From Plantibacter sp050587525 (GTDB lineage Bacteria; Actinomycetota; Actinomycetes; Actinomycetales; Microbacteriaceae), in NCBI RefSeq assembly GCF_050587525.1, contig NZ_JBOBFT010000002.1:348999-412998 (forward strand): a stretch of 64,000 bases of DNA, written 5' to 3'. The position numbers and the translations under genes were made by a program. How positions within the stretch are numbered: the first letter of the stretch is position 1; every line of letters starts with the position of its first letter. Shown here piece by piece: positions 51,702 through 58,441 of this stretch. Under the pieces are notes generated by a model. The model worked only from the letters and a program-made list of their open reading frames with translations, ran no database searches and had not been told where the DNA came from.

Positions 51702-53611
51702 ACTGCGTTCAGTCCTCTCAACATCTCGCGACCCCACTGGCGTGCTTGCACACGCGGGTCGTCCTGCACGGTGGTGATCTGCTGGGTGAGGTGGATCTGG
51801 CGACCGTTCCCGCCACTCAGCGAATCGATGAACGCCGGCGTCAGTGGGACGACGGCTTCGTCATAGCGGCCTTCACCGATGTTCGCGATGATGCCGCCCG
51901 GCCTCGACGCGACGATGCCGCCGGCGGCGAGCTGCGGGATGCGCGGGAGGCTGAGGCCGAAGGTCTGTCCGGCGAGCGCGCCCAGCACAGGCCAGTTCGG
52001 GATCGTGACGCGGATCGTGTTCAGCCCGTCGATCGCCCCATTGATGAGGCTGATGATCGCGTTGATCGGTCCCTTCACCGCTCCCAGGACCCCGGCGAAG
52101 GCGTTCTGCACGAACCCGGCGATGCCGGAGAACGCGTTCTGGAAGAACGATCCGAAAGAGGACACAGCGGCGATGATGCCGTTCCAGATCCCGCCGAAGA
52201 AGGAGCTGATGCCGGCCCAGGCGCCGTTCCACACGCCCACGATGAACCCGATGACGGTGGAGATGATCGTCGACACGATGTTGATGTACGTGGTGACGGC
52301 GAGGACGATGACGTCCCAGATCATCGTGAAGAAGTCCACGATGCCCTGCCACGCCGTGTTCCAGACCGTGATGATCACGTCGATGACGGTCTGGATGATC
52401 GTCCAGACGATGTTCAGGTACGTCGTGACGGCGAGGACGAGGAAATCCCAGATCGTGGTGAAGAAGTCCACGATCGCCTGCCACGCCGTGGTCCACACGA
52501 GGACCACGAGCGCGACGCCGTTGGTGATGACGTCGTTCACCCAGGTGATCGCATCGGTCACCACCTGGACGATGAATGCCCAGAGGCCGGTGAAGAAGTC
52601 ACCGATGGCCTGCCACATCAGGTTCCAGCCGAGCGCGATCGCTGCGACACCGGTCGTGATCACGTCGTTCACCCAGGCGATGGCGTTGGTCACCGCTGCC
52701 ACGACCGCGTCCCACACGGCCGTGAACACTTCCACGATGCCTTCCCAGACCGTCGTGAAGAAGGACACGAGGTTGGTCCACGTCTCGACGAAGAACGCCG
52801 AGATGTTCGCCCAGATCTCCTTACCGAGCTCCGTCTGGGTGAAGAACCAGATGAGCGCCGCGACGAGCGCGATAATCGCTACGACGATGAGGCCGATGGG
52901 ATTCGCGTTCAGCGCGACCGTGTACGCCCATGTCGCGGCGGTCGCGATCCCGCTGGCCACGGCACCCGCCAGTGTTGCTACCCTGCTTGCGATGCTCGCG
53001 ATTCGGTCCTTGACCATCAGCGCGGTCTTGGCGGCGGTGGCTTTTGCCGCCTTCCCCAGCTCGATGATCTCCTTGCCGAATTGCATAGCCGCTTGTCCGG
53101 CGCGCATCGCTTTGTACGCTCCGGCGAGGACGAACCCTGCCGTCGCAAGCCCACGAACAAGTCCCTCGTTCTTCTTGAGCACGTCTCCGAGGCCCTGCAT
53201 CACCTGAGCGAGCGGTTGCGCGCCGAGCTTCACGAGATCGCTGAACTGGTCGGCTGCAGCGGAAATGGCGGGCGACAACGGCGCGAGCGCGTTCGTCGTC
53301 AAATCAGTCACGCTCGACTTCGCTCCAGCGAGTGCTTCGCCGAGCTGCGAGACTCCGCCTCCGGCGAGCTTCGCACTCGCCTGTTCGAGCGCGATCACCC
53401 CCTCGATTCCGCCCTTCAGGTCGAGCGCCGTGGAGATCGACTTCCCGAGCTTCGCTGCGGATGCCTCGATCTCCGAGAAGCTCTTCGTCAGACTCTTCTT
53501 GACCTCTTTCCCTCCCGCTTCACCTCCCTTCGCGATCTCTTTCGCGATCTGTTTCGCGACCCCCTTGGTGATGGAAACCACGCTCACGCTGAGCGGCTCT
53601 TCTTCGGCCAT
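51698..53611 (-). CDS. Tail tape measure protein
   Basis: 637 residues. An N-terminal helical region (about 1-200), a strongly hydrophobic segment (about 215-265), then Trp-rich tandem repeats of about 40-45 residues (e.g. AWVNDVITTGVAAIALGWNL, TWVNDVITNGVALVVLVWTT, WQAIVDFFTTIWDFLVLAVT, WQGIVDFFTMIWDVIVLAVT) and a C-terminal GRQIHLTQQITT domain. In siphophages tail length follows this protein at roughly 0.15 nm per residue, so the tube would be about 95 nm or less. No lytic or peptidase motif is seen in it. Confidence 0.92.
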   Translation of the reverse strand: MAEEEPLSVSVVSITKGVAKQIAKEIAKGGEAGGKEVKKSLTKSFSEIEASAAKLGKSISTALDLKGGIEGVIALEQASAKLAGGGVSQLGEALAGAKSSVTDLTTNALAPLSPAISAAADQFSDLVKLGAQPLAQVMQGLGDVLKKNEGLVRGLATAGFVLAGAYKAMRAGQAAMQFGKEIIELGKAAKATAAKTALMVKDRIASIASRVATLAGAVASGIATAATWAYTVALNANPIGLIVVAIIALVAALIWFFTQTELGKEIWANISAFFVETWTNLVSFFTTVWEGIVEVFTAVWDAVVAAVTNAIAWVNDVITTGVAAIALGWNLMWQAIGDFFTGLWAFIVQVVTDAITWVNDVITNGVALVVLVWTTAWQAIVDFFTTIWDFLVLAVTTYLNIVWTIIQTVIDVIITVWNTAWQGIVDFFTMIWDVIVLAVTTYINIVSTIISTVIGFIVGVWNGAWAGISSFFGGIWNGIIAAVSSFGSFFQNAFSGIAGFVQNAFAGVLGAVKGPINAIISLINGAIDGLNTIRVTIPNWPVLGALAGQTFGLSLPRIPQLAAGGIVASRPGGIIANIGEGRYDEAVVPLTPAFIDSLSGGNGRQIHLTQQITTVQDDPRVQARQWGREMLRGLNAV

Positions 53612-53689
53612 CGCCGACCCCTTTCGTCCGGTCTGGATGTGTTGACGCGGCGACGGACGTCGCCGCGATGAGCGGGTGTTGGTTCGGCG

Positions 53690-54067
53690 TCAGTCGCCGG
53701 TGCCGCGGTTCTCCTCGAGCAACCGCATCGCCTGATCCGGCGAGAGCGCGGTGTGGCCGATCCGTTGAGCACCTCGCTCGGGCCAGGGCCGTTTCATCGG
53801 CTTGAACTTCTTGCCGAGACGGTTCGCTTCCGAGGAGTCGAAGATGTTCGCGAGCATCATCCATTCGCGGGAGACCGGGTGGTCCCAGCCGTGGATTGCG
53901 GCGTGGAGGACGGATTCCGGGTCCCGTGCCGCGACTGACAGGCACGCGGCCACTTCGGTCACGGAGACGGTCCGGCCGATGTCTTTCACGGACCAGCCGA
54001 ACCGCCTCAGTTCGTAGATGAACTCGTCTGGATGGTCGTCCGCTAGTCGACGGACTTCTGCGATTTT
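53690..54067 (-). CDS. Tail assembly chaperone GT extension (made by -1 frameshift)
   Basis: Open frame of about 125 codons in the -1 frame relative to the G protein, with no start of its own needed. After the slip site it reads IAEVRRLADDHPDEFIYELRRFGW... and ends LEENRGTGD. Siphophages make the G and GT chaperones this way; GT recruits tube protein to the tape measure. The frame joins exactly at GGGAAAA (54065-54071). The tape measure start is 78 bp downstream. Confidence 0.88.
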   Translation of the reverse strand, partial: KIAEVRRLADDHPDEFIYELRRFGWSVKDIGRTVSVTEVAACLSVAARDPESVLHAAIHGWDHPVSREWMMLANIFDSSEANRLGKKFKPMKRPWPERGAQRIGHTALSPDQAMRLLEENRGTGD

Positions 54068-54363
54068 CCCAGTTCGACGTGCTCGCTCCAGGCGCTGAAG
54101 ACCGGTTCGATGTCCTCGAGGTCGATGACGGACTGCAGCTCCTCCGGCAGGACGAGTTCGTAGAACACGGAGAGGATCGTGACACCGACCTGCTTGTCGT
54201 ACTCGTCCTTCACGGCCTGCGTGGTGAGCGTGGGGCGGCGGATCTCCGACTGGGCGGTGAGCAGGCGCGGCGGGATGCGGCCGGGCAGTCGGTAGACGAC
54301 GCCGTCGTAGTCGATGTCGAGCGGCTGCTTCTTGCGGGTCGTGATGGTGATGGTTCCGGACAT
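54043..54363 (-). CDS. Tail assembly chaperone G
   Basis: 106 residues (MSGTITITTRKKQPLDIDYD ... ELGKSQKSVD). Size, position between tail tube and tape measure, and the slip site nine codons before its stop identify it as the short tail assembly chaperone. It is followed by the GT extension in the -1 frame. It would be the major product, with GT at a few percent in related phages. Confidence 0.88.
   Translation of the reverse strand: MSGTITITTRKKQPLDIDYDGVVYRLPGRIPPRLLTAQSEIRRPTLTTQAVKDEYDKQVGVTILSVFYELVLPEELQSVIDLEDIEPVFSAWSEHVELGKSQKSVD
54065..54071 (-). promoter_or_regulatory. Programmed -1 ribosomal frameshift slip site
   Basis: On the minus strand the heptamer is G-GGA-AAA, exactly in the X-XXY-YYZ register of the G frame (codons CTG GGA AAA). 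Slipping back one base changes SQKSVD-stop into the long open frame beginning IAEVRRL. This is the classic signal of siphophage chaperone genes. Confidence 0.92.
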
Positions 54364-54402
54364 GGGTACTCCTCAGCAGGTTGCGGCGGGTTGACGGGTG
54401 GT

Positions 54403-54442
54403 CCGCCGGTGGACGGCAGTTCGTGCTGCCGTCCACCGGCGG
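54403..54442 (-). terminator. 17-bp perfect hairpin after the tail tube gene
   Basis: Arms CCGCCGGTGGACGGCAG (54403-54419) and its exact complement (54426-54442), 6-bp loop, no T-tract. It lies between the tail tube stop (54548) and the chaperone start (54363). Phages often place such a stem-loop here so that the abundant tube protein is made in excess over downstream genes. Confidence 0.8.
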
Positions 54443-54547
54443 AAGAGGAGGGACGTGCGCACCCGCTCGGACGCACGTCCCGGTCTGTGGGCGCGGGCCG
54501 CCGACGCACCGGAGGGTGCAGCCGACGACCCGCGGATGATGCGGCTG

Positions 54548-55093
54548 TTACGCGCTTGCGAGCTCGGGGATGAACTCGACGTACGAGTTGCCGCCGATCG
54601 TCGCCGACGGGTAGGCGGAGATCGTCAGCTCGTAGCCGACCGCCTCACCGGAGGTGAACGTCTGGTCGCCGACCTCCGTCACCTCGCCCTCGGGGATGTG
54701 CACGCGACGCACCTTGGTGCCGTCGATGACGTCGAGCACGAAGGAACGACGCCCGCCGGTCTTGCCGGGGTCGACGGAGACCTTGCCGGTCGCGTCGACG
54801 GTGGAGCCGGTGAACAGGCCGACGCCCGCCGCGGTCGTCTCGATGAGGGTGAACGCGAACGTCACACCGGAGTCGGTGACGACGGTGCGCACCTTCGCGG
54901 CGTTCTGCCACGCGATGATGTCGGAGGTCGAACGGGTCGTCGACTTCGTGGTTCCCGCATCGGAGAGGTATCCGAGGTCGGTCCAGATCGCGGGCAGGAC
55001 CGCGCTCGCGGAGGCGGGGGCCGCCGTTCCGACGGGCGCCGTGTACCACGCGCCGGTGACCGCAACTCGAACTTTGCTGCTATCCAAAGCCAT
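54548..55093 (-). CDS. Major tail tube protein
   Basis: 181 residues: MALDSSKVRVAVTGAWYTAP, DLGYLSDAGTTKSTTRSTSDI, VSVDPGKTGGRRSFVLDVID, RVHIPEGEVTEVGDQTFTSGEAVGYELTISAYPS. The size, beta-rich pattern (LGYLSDAG... and E..TF..GEAVGYELTI) and place between terminator and chaperones match siphophage tube proteins. A 163-bp GC-rich gap separates it from the upstream gene; nothing recognisable there apart from short hairpins. Confidence 0.9.
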   Translation of the reverse strand: MALDSSKVRVAVTGAWYTAPVGTAAPASASAVLPAIWTDLGYLSDAGTTKSTTRSTSDIIAWQNAAKVRTVVTDSGVTFAFTLIETTAAGVGLFTGSTVDATGKVSVDPGKTGGRRSFVLDVIDGTKVRRVHIPEGEVTEVGDQTFTSGEAVGYELTISAYPSATIGGNSYVEFIPELASA

Positions 55094-55256
55094 TGCTGGC
55101 TCCTTTCAATTGATGGGTGCGCGATGTGCGCGTGGACATCTCCGGAAGTGTCGGAGAATGCTTCCCGCTGTGCGGGTGTGGGCGGCGCGGCCGGGTGAGC
55201 CGGGCCGGGGCGGGGCGGGGCGGTGCACGGTGGAGCAGGCGGGCGTTCGCCAGTGG

Positions 55257-55682
55257 TCACGGCCCGACCGGCGTGAGCGCGGTGCCCCGGTGCCGGATCT
55301 CGAAGACGATGCGGATGCGGCATCGGGACGGATCGTCGACGAGCCGGAGCTGGCCGATGCTCGTGGTGATCCGGGTGATCGGTCGGCCGTCGCAGAACGT
55401 GCCGTCGCCGCGTGCTGTGAGCAGCGCTCGCACCATTCGGGCGAGGTCGCTCGCGACGGTCTCGCTCGTGTCGGCGATCGTCACCGTGAGGAGCGAGGTG
55501 TCGAGCGTGTCCGACTCCCCCGCGCCGCCTCCGTAGGCGACGGTCACGAGCTTCGGCGTCGACGCCTGGTCCGTACGGGCGACGGTGACGCCGTTCGTGT
55601 ACGACTCCGGTCGGCGATCGAGTTGGGATGCGAGGCCGGCGATGACGACCGCGACGATGTCTTCGAAGAGGATCGCGGTCAT
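55257..55682 (-). CDS. Tail terminator/completion protein
   Basis: 141 residues from the ATG at 55682 (MTAILFEDIVAVVIAGLASQ), then VTVAYGGGAGESDTLDTSLLTVTIADTSETVASDLARMVRALL and a C-terminal IRIVFEIRHRGTAL. Size, the helix-strand pattern and the slot immediately before the tube gene fit the tail terminator that stops tube polymerisation. In a headless particle this protein would cap the open end. The start overlaps the stop of a 21-codon peptide. Confidence 0.8.
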   Translation of the reverse strand: MTAILFEDIVAVVIAGLASQLDRRPESYTNGVTVARTDQASTPKLVTVAYGGGAGESDTLDTSLLTVTIADTSETVASDLARMVRALLTARGDGTFCDGRPITRITTSIGQLRLVDDPSRCRIRIVFEIRHRGTALTPVGP

Positions 55683-55744
55683 CGGCTGCACCGTGCCGCT
55701 CGTTCCTTTGCCCGCTTCGGGCCGTTCTGGGGGTGCCTGGTCAT
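55679..55744 (-). CDS. Short basic peptide, translationally coupled
   Basis: A 21-codon frame (MTRHPQNGPKRAKERAARCSR) whose ATG overlaps the upstream stop (ATGA) and whose stop overlaps the downstream ATG (ATGA). Such double coupling is typical of real phage gene junctions, but a length of 21 leaves open that it is only a re-initiation relay for the tail terminator gene. Confidence 0.45.
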   Translation of the reverse strand: MTRHPQNGPKRAKERAARCSR

Positions 55745-56013
55745 GGTCGGTCTCCTGACTGGATCGGTGACGGTGCGCAGTCGCCGATCCACCGCCCCTG
55801 GGAACAGGTGACGGAGGATCGGCGGATGCCGCCTGCGAGGATCGCGGTGCCGGTGTCAGCCAGGGGTTCGACGAATGGACCACGCCTGTCGTCTCGGCGA
55901 ACCTGGATGCGGTCCTTGCCGAGTGGGCGGGTCCTGGCGGAAGTGGTGATGCTGCACGGACCGCGGAAACGCAACAGCCCCGTCGATGTGACGGGGCTGT
56001 TTTGCGGCGCCAT
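55741..56013 (-). CDS. Small protein at the head of the tail operon (head-tail connector-like?)
   Basis: 90 residues if started at the ATG at 56013 (MAPQNSPVTSTGLLRFRG...); the first 12 codons overlap a strong stem-loop (55973-56001), so a later start is possible. The rest, e.g. RIQVRRDDRRGPFVEPLADT and SVTCSQGRWIGDCAPSPI, has short strands and is not recognised. In siphophages a neck/connector protein of this size precedes the tail terminator, so it may be a retained neck piece. The stop is coupled to the next ATG. Confidence 0.45.
   Translation of the reverse strand: MAPQNSPVTSTGLLRFRGPCSITTSARTRPLGKDRIQVRRDDRRGPFVEPLADTGTAILAGGIRRSSVTCSQGRWIGDCAPSPIQSGDRP
55973..56001. terminator. Leader stem-loop of the tail operon, terminator-like both ways
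   Basis: Arms AACAGCCCCGTC (55973-55984) and GACGGGGCTGTT (55990-56001) with loop GATGT. On the plus strand it is followed by TTTGC. On the minus strand it lies about 25 bases into the transcript expected from the promoter at 56031-56059 and is followed by GCGTTTCC. It could end stray transcripts or act as an attenuator of the tail operon. Confidence 0.7.
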
Positions 56014-56030
56014 GAAGTGGCGCAGGAACA

Positions 56031-56059
56031 ACTATACGAGTCTCGATTCGCCAACGCAA
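56031..56059 (-). promoter_or_regulatory. Candidate tail operon promoter
   Basis: Minus strand: -35 TTGCGT (56054-56059), 17-bp spacer, -10 TATAGT (56031-56036). The spacer and flanks are unusually A/T-rich for this window. It would start a message just ahead of the small gene at 55741-56013 and run through all tail and lysis genes. Only one obvious minus-strand promoter lies inside the structural operon. Confidence 0.65.
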
Positions 56060-56111
56060 GTCCAGATTCGAATTTGTGTTCGATTCTTTTCGAAGTGATC
56101 GGCGCCGCGGC

Positions 56112-56777
56112 TCATGCGGACACCACCGTTCCAAGCTCTTCGCCGAGCTCTTCGATGGCGCCCAGTCCGTCCCATTCGGTGCGGCAGGCGCGGCAGACAG
56201 CGCGGGGCCGAACGGACTCCGCGGTCCCGTAGTCGTGGTACTCGACAACGAGCGGGAAGGGCGCGGAGATCCCCTCGGCGCCCTCCCAGTGCGTTGCGCC
56301 GCACACCGGGCACGCTGACCGCAGCTCGACCCGGCGGGGTGGATCCAGCTTGGCCTCGATCGACCGCAGCCAGCCGCGCAGTCGTTCGACGTACCCGTCG
56401 AGCGCCGGCGCGGCGGCGCGCTCCCACTCAGGGCCAGGGCGGCCACGCTCGACGGCATCGCACCATGCGCGCAGGTCACGGACGAGATCCTTCGTGACGG
56501 GCACACCGGCGAGGCGGCACCAGTCGGTGATCGACGCCCGGATCTTGGCGGCCTGGAACAGCGCATCCGAATCGAGGACGTTCATCGCCCATCGATCACT
56601 GCCCGATCGTCGCCCGCCGGAGCCGGTGGATGAGGCGACCGCCGCTGCGAGACGAGCGAGCGCAGCCGGCTGGACGACCGTATGGACGCGCAGCCATGCA
56701 CCGTCATCCGCACGCTGGGGAAGGTGCTCGACGTGGTCGAGCGTGAGCGCATCGACGGCTTCTCGGAGATCACTCAT
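56112..56777 (-). CDS. Phage-type protein with zinc-ribbon motif
   Basis: 221 residues from the ATG at 56777 (MSDLREAVDALTLDHVEHLP). Mostly helical, with LQP-type middle (RASITDWCRLAGVPVTKDLV, LDGYVERLRGWLRSIEAKL), then a four-cysteine zinc ribbon: RSACPVCGATHW and ...RAVCRACRTEWDGL. Proteins of this plan are common early in actinophage genomes; function unknown. It overlaps the upstream Cys-rich gene by 4 bp and is separated from the tail genes by the AT-rich promoter region. Confidence 0.78.
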   Translation of the reverse strand: MSDLREAVDALTLDHVEHLPQRADDGAWLRVHTVVQPAALARLAAAVASSTGSGGRRSGSDRWAMNVLDSDALFQAAKIRASITDWCRLAGVPVTKDLVRDLRAWCDAVERGRPGPEWERAAAPALDGYVERLRGWLRSIEAKLDPPRRVELRSACPVCGATHWEGAEGISAPFPLVVEYHDYGTAESVRPRAVCRACRTEWDGLGAIEELGEELGTVVSA

Positions 56778-57010
56778 GGGCGACTTCCTTCCGAACCATC
56801 CGCCTTCGCCGCGGCAGGCTCCAGTACGCGGTGGCACACGCATGCGCCGTTCCCGCACATGTACGGGGTCTTGCATCGCGCACAGCAGCGCCGCCCGCCC
56901 ATCCGATCGTTCTGCCCCGCGAACGCCATCCCGGTCCGCTTCGAAACGCCTCTGTTCATCTTCTTCACCCATCTGGACGCGAGCGCCCCGTGCCCGCATC
57001 GCGGGTTCAT
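56774..57010 (-). CDS. Small cysteine-rich protein
   Basis: 78 residues from the ATG at 57010; a later Met (MNRGVSKRTG) is possible. The central RRCCARCKTPYMCGNGACVC has seven cysteines spaced as one or two zinc knuckles. It is first in the leftward operon, its start lying inside the operator region of the XRE regulator, so it would be expressed when repression is lifted. A regulatory zinc protein (for example an activator of the tail promoter) is an attractive guess without direct support. Confidence 0.65.
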   Translation of the reverse strand: MNPRCGHGALASRWVKKMNRGVSKRTGMAFAGQNDRMGGRRCCARCKTPYMCGNGACVCHRVLEPAAAKADGSEGSRP

Positions 57011-57026
57011 TCACGAACATGATTCA

Positions 57027-57145
57027 GCGCAAAGTCATGCATGACTCTGCGCAAACACGAAGGTACACACGACTCTGCGCCAAGTCAAAGGAGCTTGGCG
57101 TTTGGACAGAGTCACATTGCCCTCTGTTCCTGCGCAGAGTAGGCT
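57027..57145. promoter_or_regulatory. Divergent control region of the tail locus: repeated operators and two promoters
   Basis: A 26-bp near-perfect palindrome (57027-57052; arms GCGCAAAGTCAT / ATGACTCTGCGC, one mismatch) plus related sites GACTCTGCGCCAAGTC (57071-57086) and TGCGCAGAGT (57131-57140). Leftward promoter: TTGACT (57083-57088), 17 bp, TACCTT (57060-57065). Rightward promoter: TTGCCC, 17 bp, TAGGCT (57140-57145), then seven bases to the regulator ATG. Operators overlap both promoters, as in a phage immunity switch. Confidence 0.82.
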
Positions 57146-57152
57146 CGACGCC

Positions 57153-57596
57153 ATGACTGCGAACAGCTGGTGGAGCTATGTGGAAGGCACGCTCGACGGA
57201 GACTCGGCGTTGGAGGCGGGCCGCAAGGCCGGTTTCGATTCGTCGGCTTTCACGAGGTGGAAGAAGGGCGCCAGACCGGACGTCGATTTCGTCGTCCGGT
57301 TCGCGCGCGCGTACGAGCGTCCGGTCGTCGAGGCGATCGCTGCGGCCGGCTTCATCACGGACGCCGAAGCTGGACTCCGAGAGGTGCAGGTGGGGCTCCA
57401 CGAGCTGAGCGATCTCGAGCTCGCCCGAGAACTGCTCAGTCGCGTCGAGGCCCGCTCCCTGCCGCACGCGGTCCCTGACCTGACGGACAGTGTCGGTGGC
57501 TCGCGCGAACCTGTGGACCTGTTCAGCGTGAGGCTCGAAGCAGACGAGGTGGCCGCATCCACGGACGACTCGTCGCTCGATCCGGATCGCGGATGA
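57153..57596 (+). CDS. XRE-type repressor of the tail locus (ImmR-like)
   Basis: 147 residues from the ATG at 57153, probably leaderless. Helix-turn-helix at about 15-65 (ALEAGRKAGFDSSAFTRWKKG, ARPDVDFVVRFARAYERPV), a helical linker, and a C-terminal tail PVDLFSVRLEADEVAASTDD then SSLDPDRG. That tail is almost the same as the end of the prophage repressor at 60053. It is followed by an ImmA-type protease gene, the pairing of ICEBs1/phi105-type immunity. It likely represses the leftward operon through the operators at 57027-57140. Confidence 0.85.
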   Translation: MTANSWWSYVEGTLDGDSALEAGRKAGFDSSAFTRWKKGARPDVDFVVRFARAYERPVVEAIAAAGFITDAEAGLREVQVGLHELSDLELARELLSRVEARSLPHAVPDLTDSVGGSREPVDLFSVRLEADEVAASTDDSSLDPDRG

Positions 57597-57667
57597 CACA
57601 TCGGGGATGACGGCGCGGAAGCGCTCACGACACGGCTTGGGGGACGGCGATCAACACACGATACGAG

Positions 57668-58174
57668 GTGGACGAGGCCGATGCTCCGGGCACGCAGCCC
57701 GCTCCAGGTGCGCGCAGTGCGGGTTCCAGGCATCTGCGTGAGCACGTGTACGGCATCGACTGCTGGATCGACGATCCGCGTGCCGTCGATTACGACCCCT
57801 GGCTGCACGCCGATCGGCTCGGCATCCCCGTCATCGCTCGTGAAAACCTCCCCACACCCCAGATGGTCGCGTGCTACTCGGCCAGGCAGGGTGCGATCTT
57901 CATCCGCCCCAATCTGCACGGGGCCGTCGAGCGATGCGCGCTCTCCCACGAGATCGTCCACTTCGAGCACCGGGACATCGGGACCACGCGTCGTCAGGAG
58001 GATCGGGCCGATCGTTTCGCAGCGCGGCGGCTGATCCGTCCCTCCGTGATCGCCGCTCTCGCTCAGGAGACGAACGATGTCGGCGTGTGGGCCCTCGAAC
58101 TCTCGGTCACCGAGCGGATCATGCGCGCCTACCTGCAGGTGCGTCGTGAACTGGAGACGGCTGCCGCGCAGTAG
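57668..58174 (+). CDS. ImmA/IrrE-type metallopeptidase of the tail locus
   Basis: 168 residues from a GTG at 57668; the conserved part starts at about residue 27 (VYGIDCWIDDPRAVDYDPWL). Zinc motif ALSHEIVHFEHRD (HExxH), preceded by NLHGAVERC and followed by QEDRADRFAARRLI. ImmA-type enzymes cut their partner repressor after DNA damage or other signals. Closely similar along its whole length to the prophage protein at 59586 (e.g. LPTPQMVACYS vs LPTPRMVACYS). The start is uncertain; 71 bp separate it from the repressor gene. Confidence 0.88.
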   Translation: MDEADAPGTQPAPGARSAGSRHLREHVYGIDCWIDDPRAVDYDPWLHADRLGIPVIARENLPTPQMVACYSARQGAIFIRPNLHGAVERCALSHEIVHFEHRDIGTTRRQEDRADRFAARRLIRPSVIAALAQETNDVGVWALELSVTERIMRAYLQVRRELETAAAQ

Positions 58175-58304
58175 CGGCGGTGACGAGTGCGATGCAGGCG
58201 CCGGGACCTCGCTCAGGCTCTCACGCCGCCGGGGTGCCGCTCGGTTGTCGGTCGGCGTCGGGCTGCTATCGTTGTGAGCACCGCGCCCTCCCGGGGGCGC
58301 TCAC

Positions 58305-58378
58305 GCGGATGTAGTTCAATGGTAGAACTTCAGCTTCCCAAGCTGATAGCGCGGGTTCGATTCCCGTCATCCGCTCCA
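58305..58378 (+). tRNA. tRNA-Gly (anticodon CCC), CCA encoded
   Basis: Acceptor stem GCGGATG (58305-58311) pairs with CATCCGC (58368-58374), followed by T and an encoded CCA. D arm with TTCAATGGTAGAA, anticodon stem TCAGC/GCTGA around loop TTCCCAA (anticodon CCC at 58337-58339), T arm GCGGGTTCGATTCCCGT. It separates the tailocin-like locus from the prophage, and its 3' end is the likely attachment site of the integrase encoded 64 bp away. Confidence 0.96.
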
Positions 58379-58391
58379 GCACTGGGGTCCA

Positions 58392-58432
58392 GGCCCCTCA
58401 TCTCCTCTGAAACTTGAGGTAGATGAGGGGCC
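58392..58432 (+). terminator. Terminator downstream of tRNA-Gly
   Basis: Arms GGCCCCTCATCT (58392-58403) and AGATGAGGGGCC (58421-58432), with an internal CCTC/GAGG pair, followed by ATCCTTCATTT. It would end the tRNA transcript and, read in reverse, the integrase transcript ending at 58442. Confidence 0.82.
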
Positions 58433-58441
58433 ATCCTTCAT

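Larger units (their letters stand above)
44743..58174. mobile_element. Headless siphophage-type tail and lysis locus (candidate F-type tailocin)
   Basis: Seventeen minus-strand reading frames plus two plus-strand regulators lie between dcd and tRNA-Gly. Recognisable in order of transcription: zinc-motif early proteins, tail terminator, tail tube, G and GT chaperones, tape measure, Dit, tail-associated protein, small tail protein, two receptor-binding-like paralogs, M23 lysin, membrane proteins. No terminase, portal, protease, capsid, replication or integrase gene is seen. All tail frames are open and most are joined by 4-bp overlaps, which argues against a decaying prophage. A tailocin is an inference; particle production is not shown by sequence. 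Confidence 0.78.

Noticed and set aside
51746..53671. 641-codon plus-strand frame opposite the tape measure gene
   Set aside because: Extreme Asp/Arg/His/Glu content mirrors the repeats of the tape measure; no start signal or family.
55733..56098. 121-codon plus-strand frame ahead of the tail operon
   Set aside because: It crosses the leader stem-loop and promoter and lacks a ribosome site; the minus-strand frame is coupled to its neighbours by ATGA overlaps and fits better.
44743..58174. Simple decaying prophage instead of a tailocin
   Set aside because: Not excluded, but missing genes are exactly the head, packaging, replication and integration modules, while every tail, lysis and control gene is intact, including the frameshift signal. 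Random decay would not leave this pattern.
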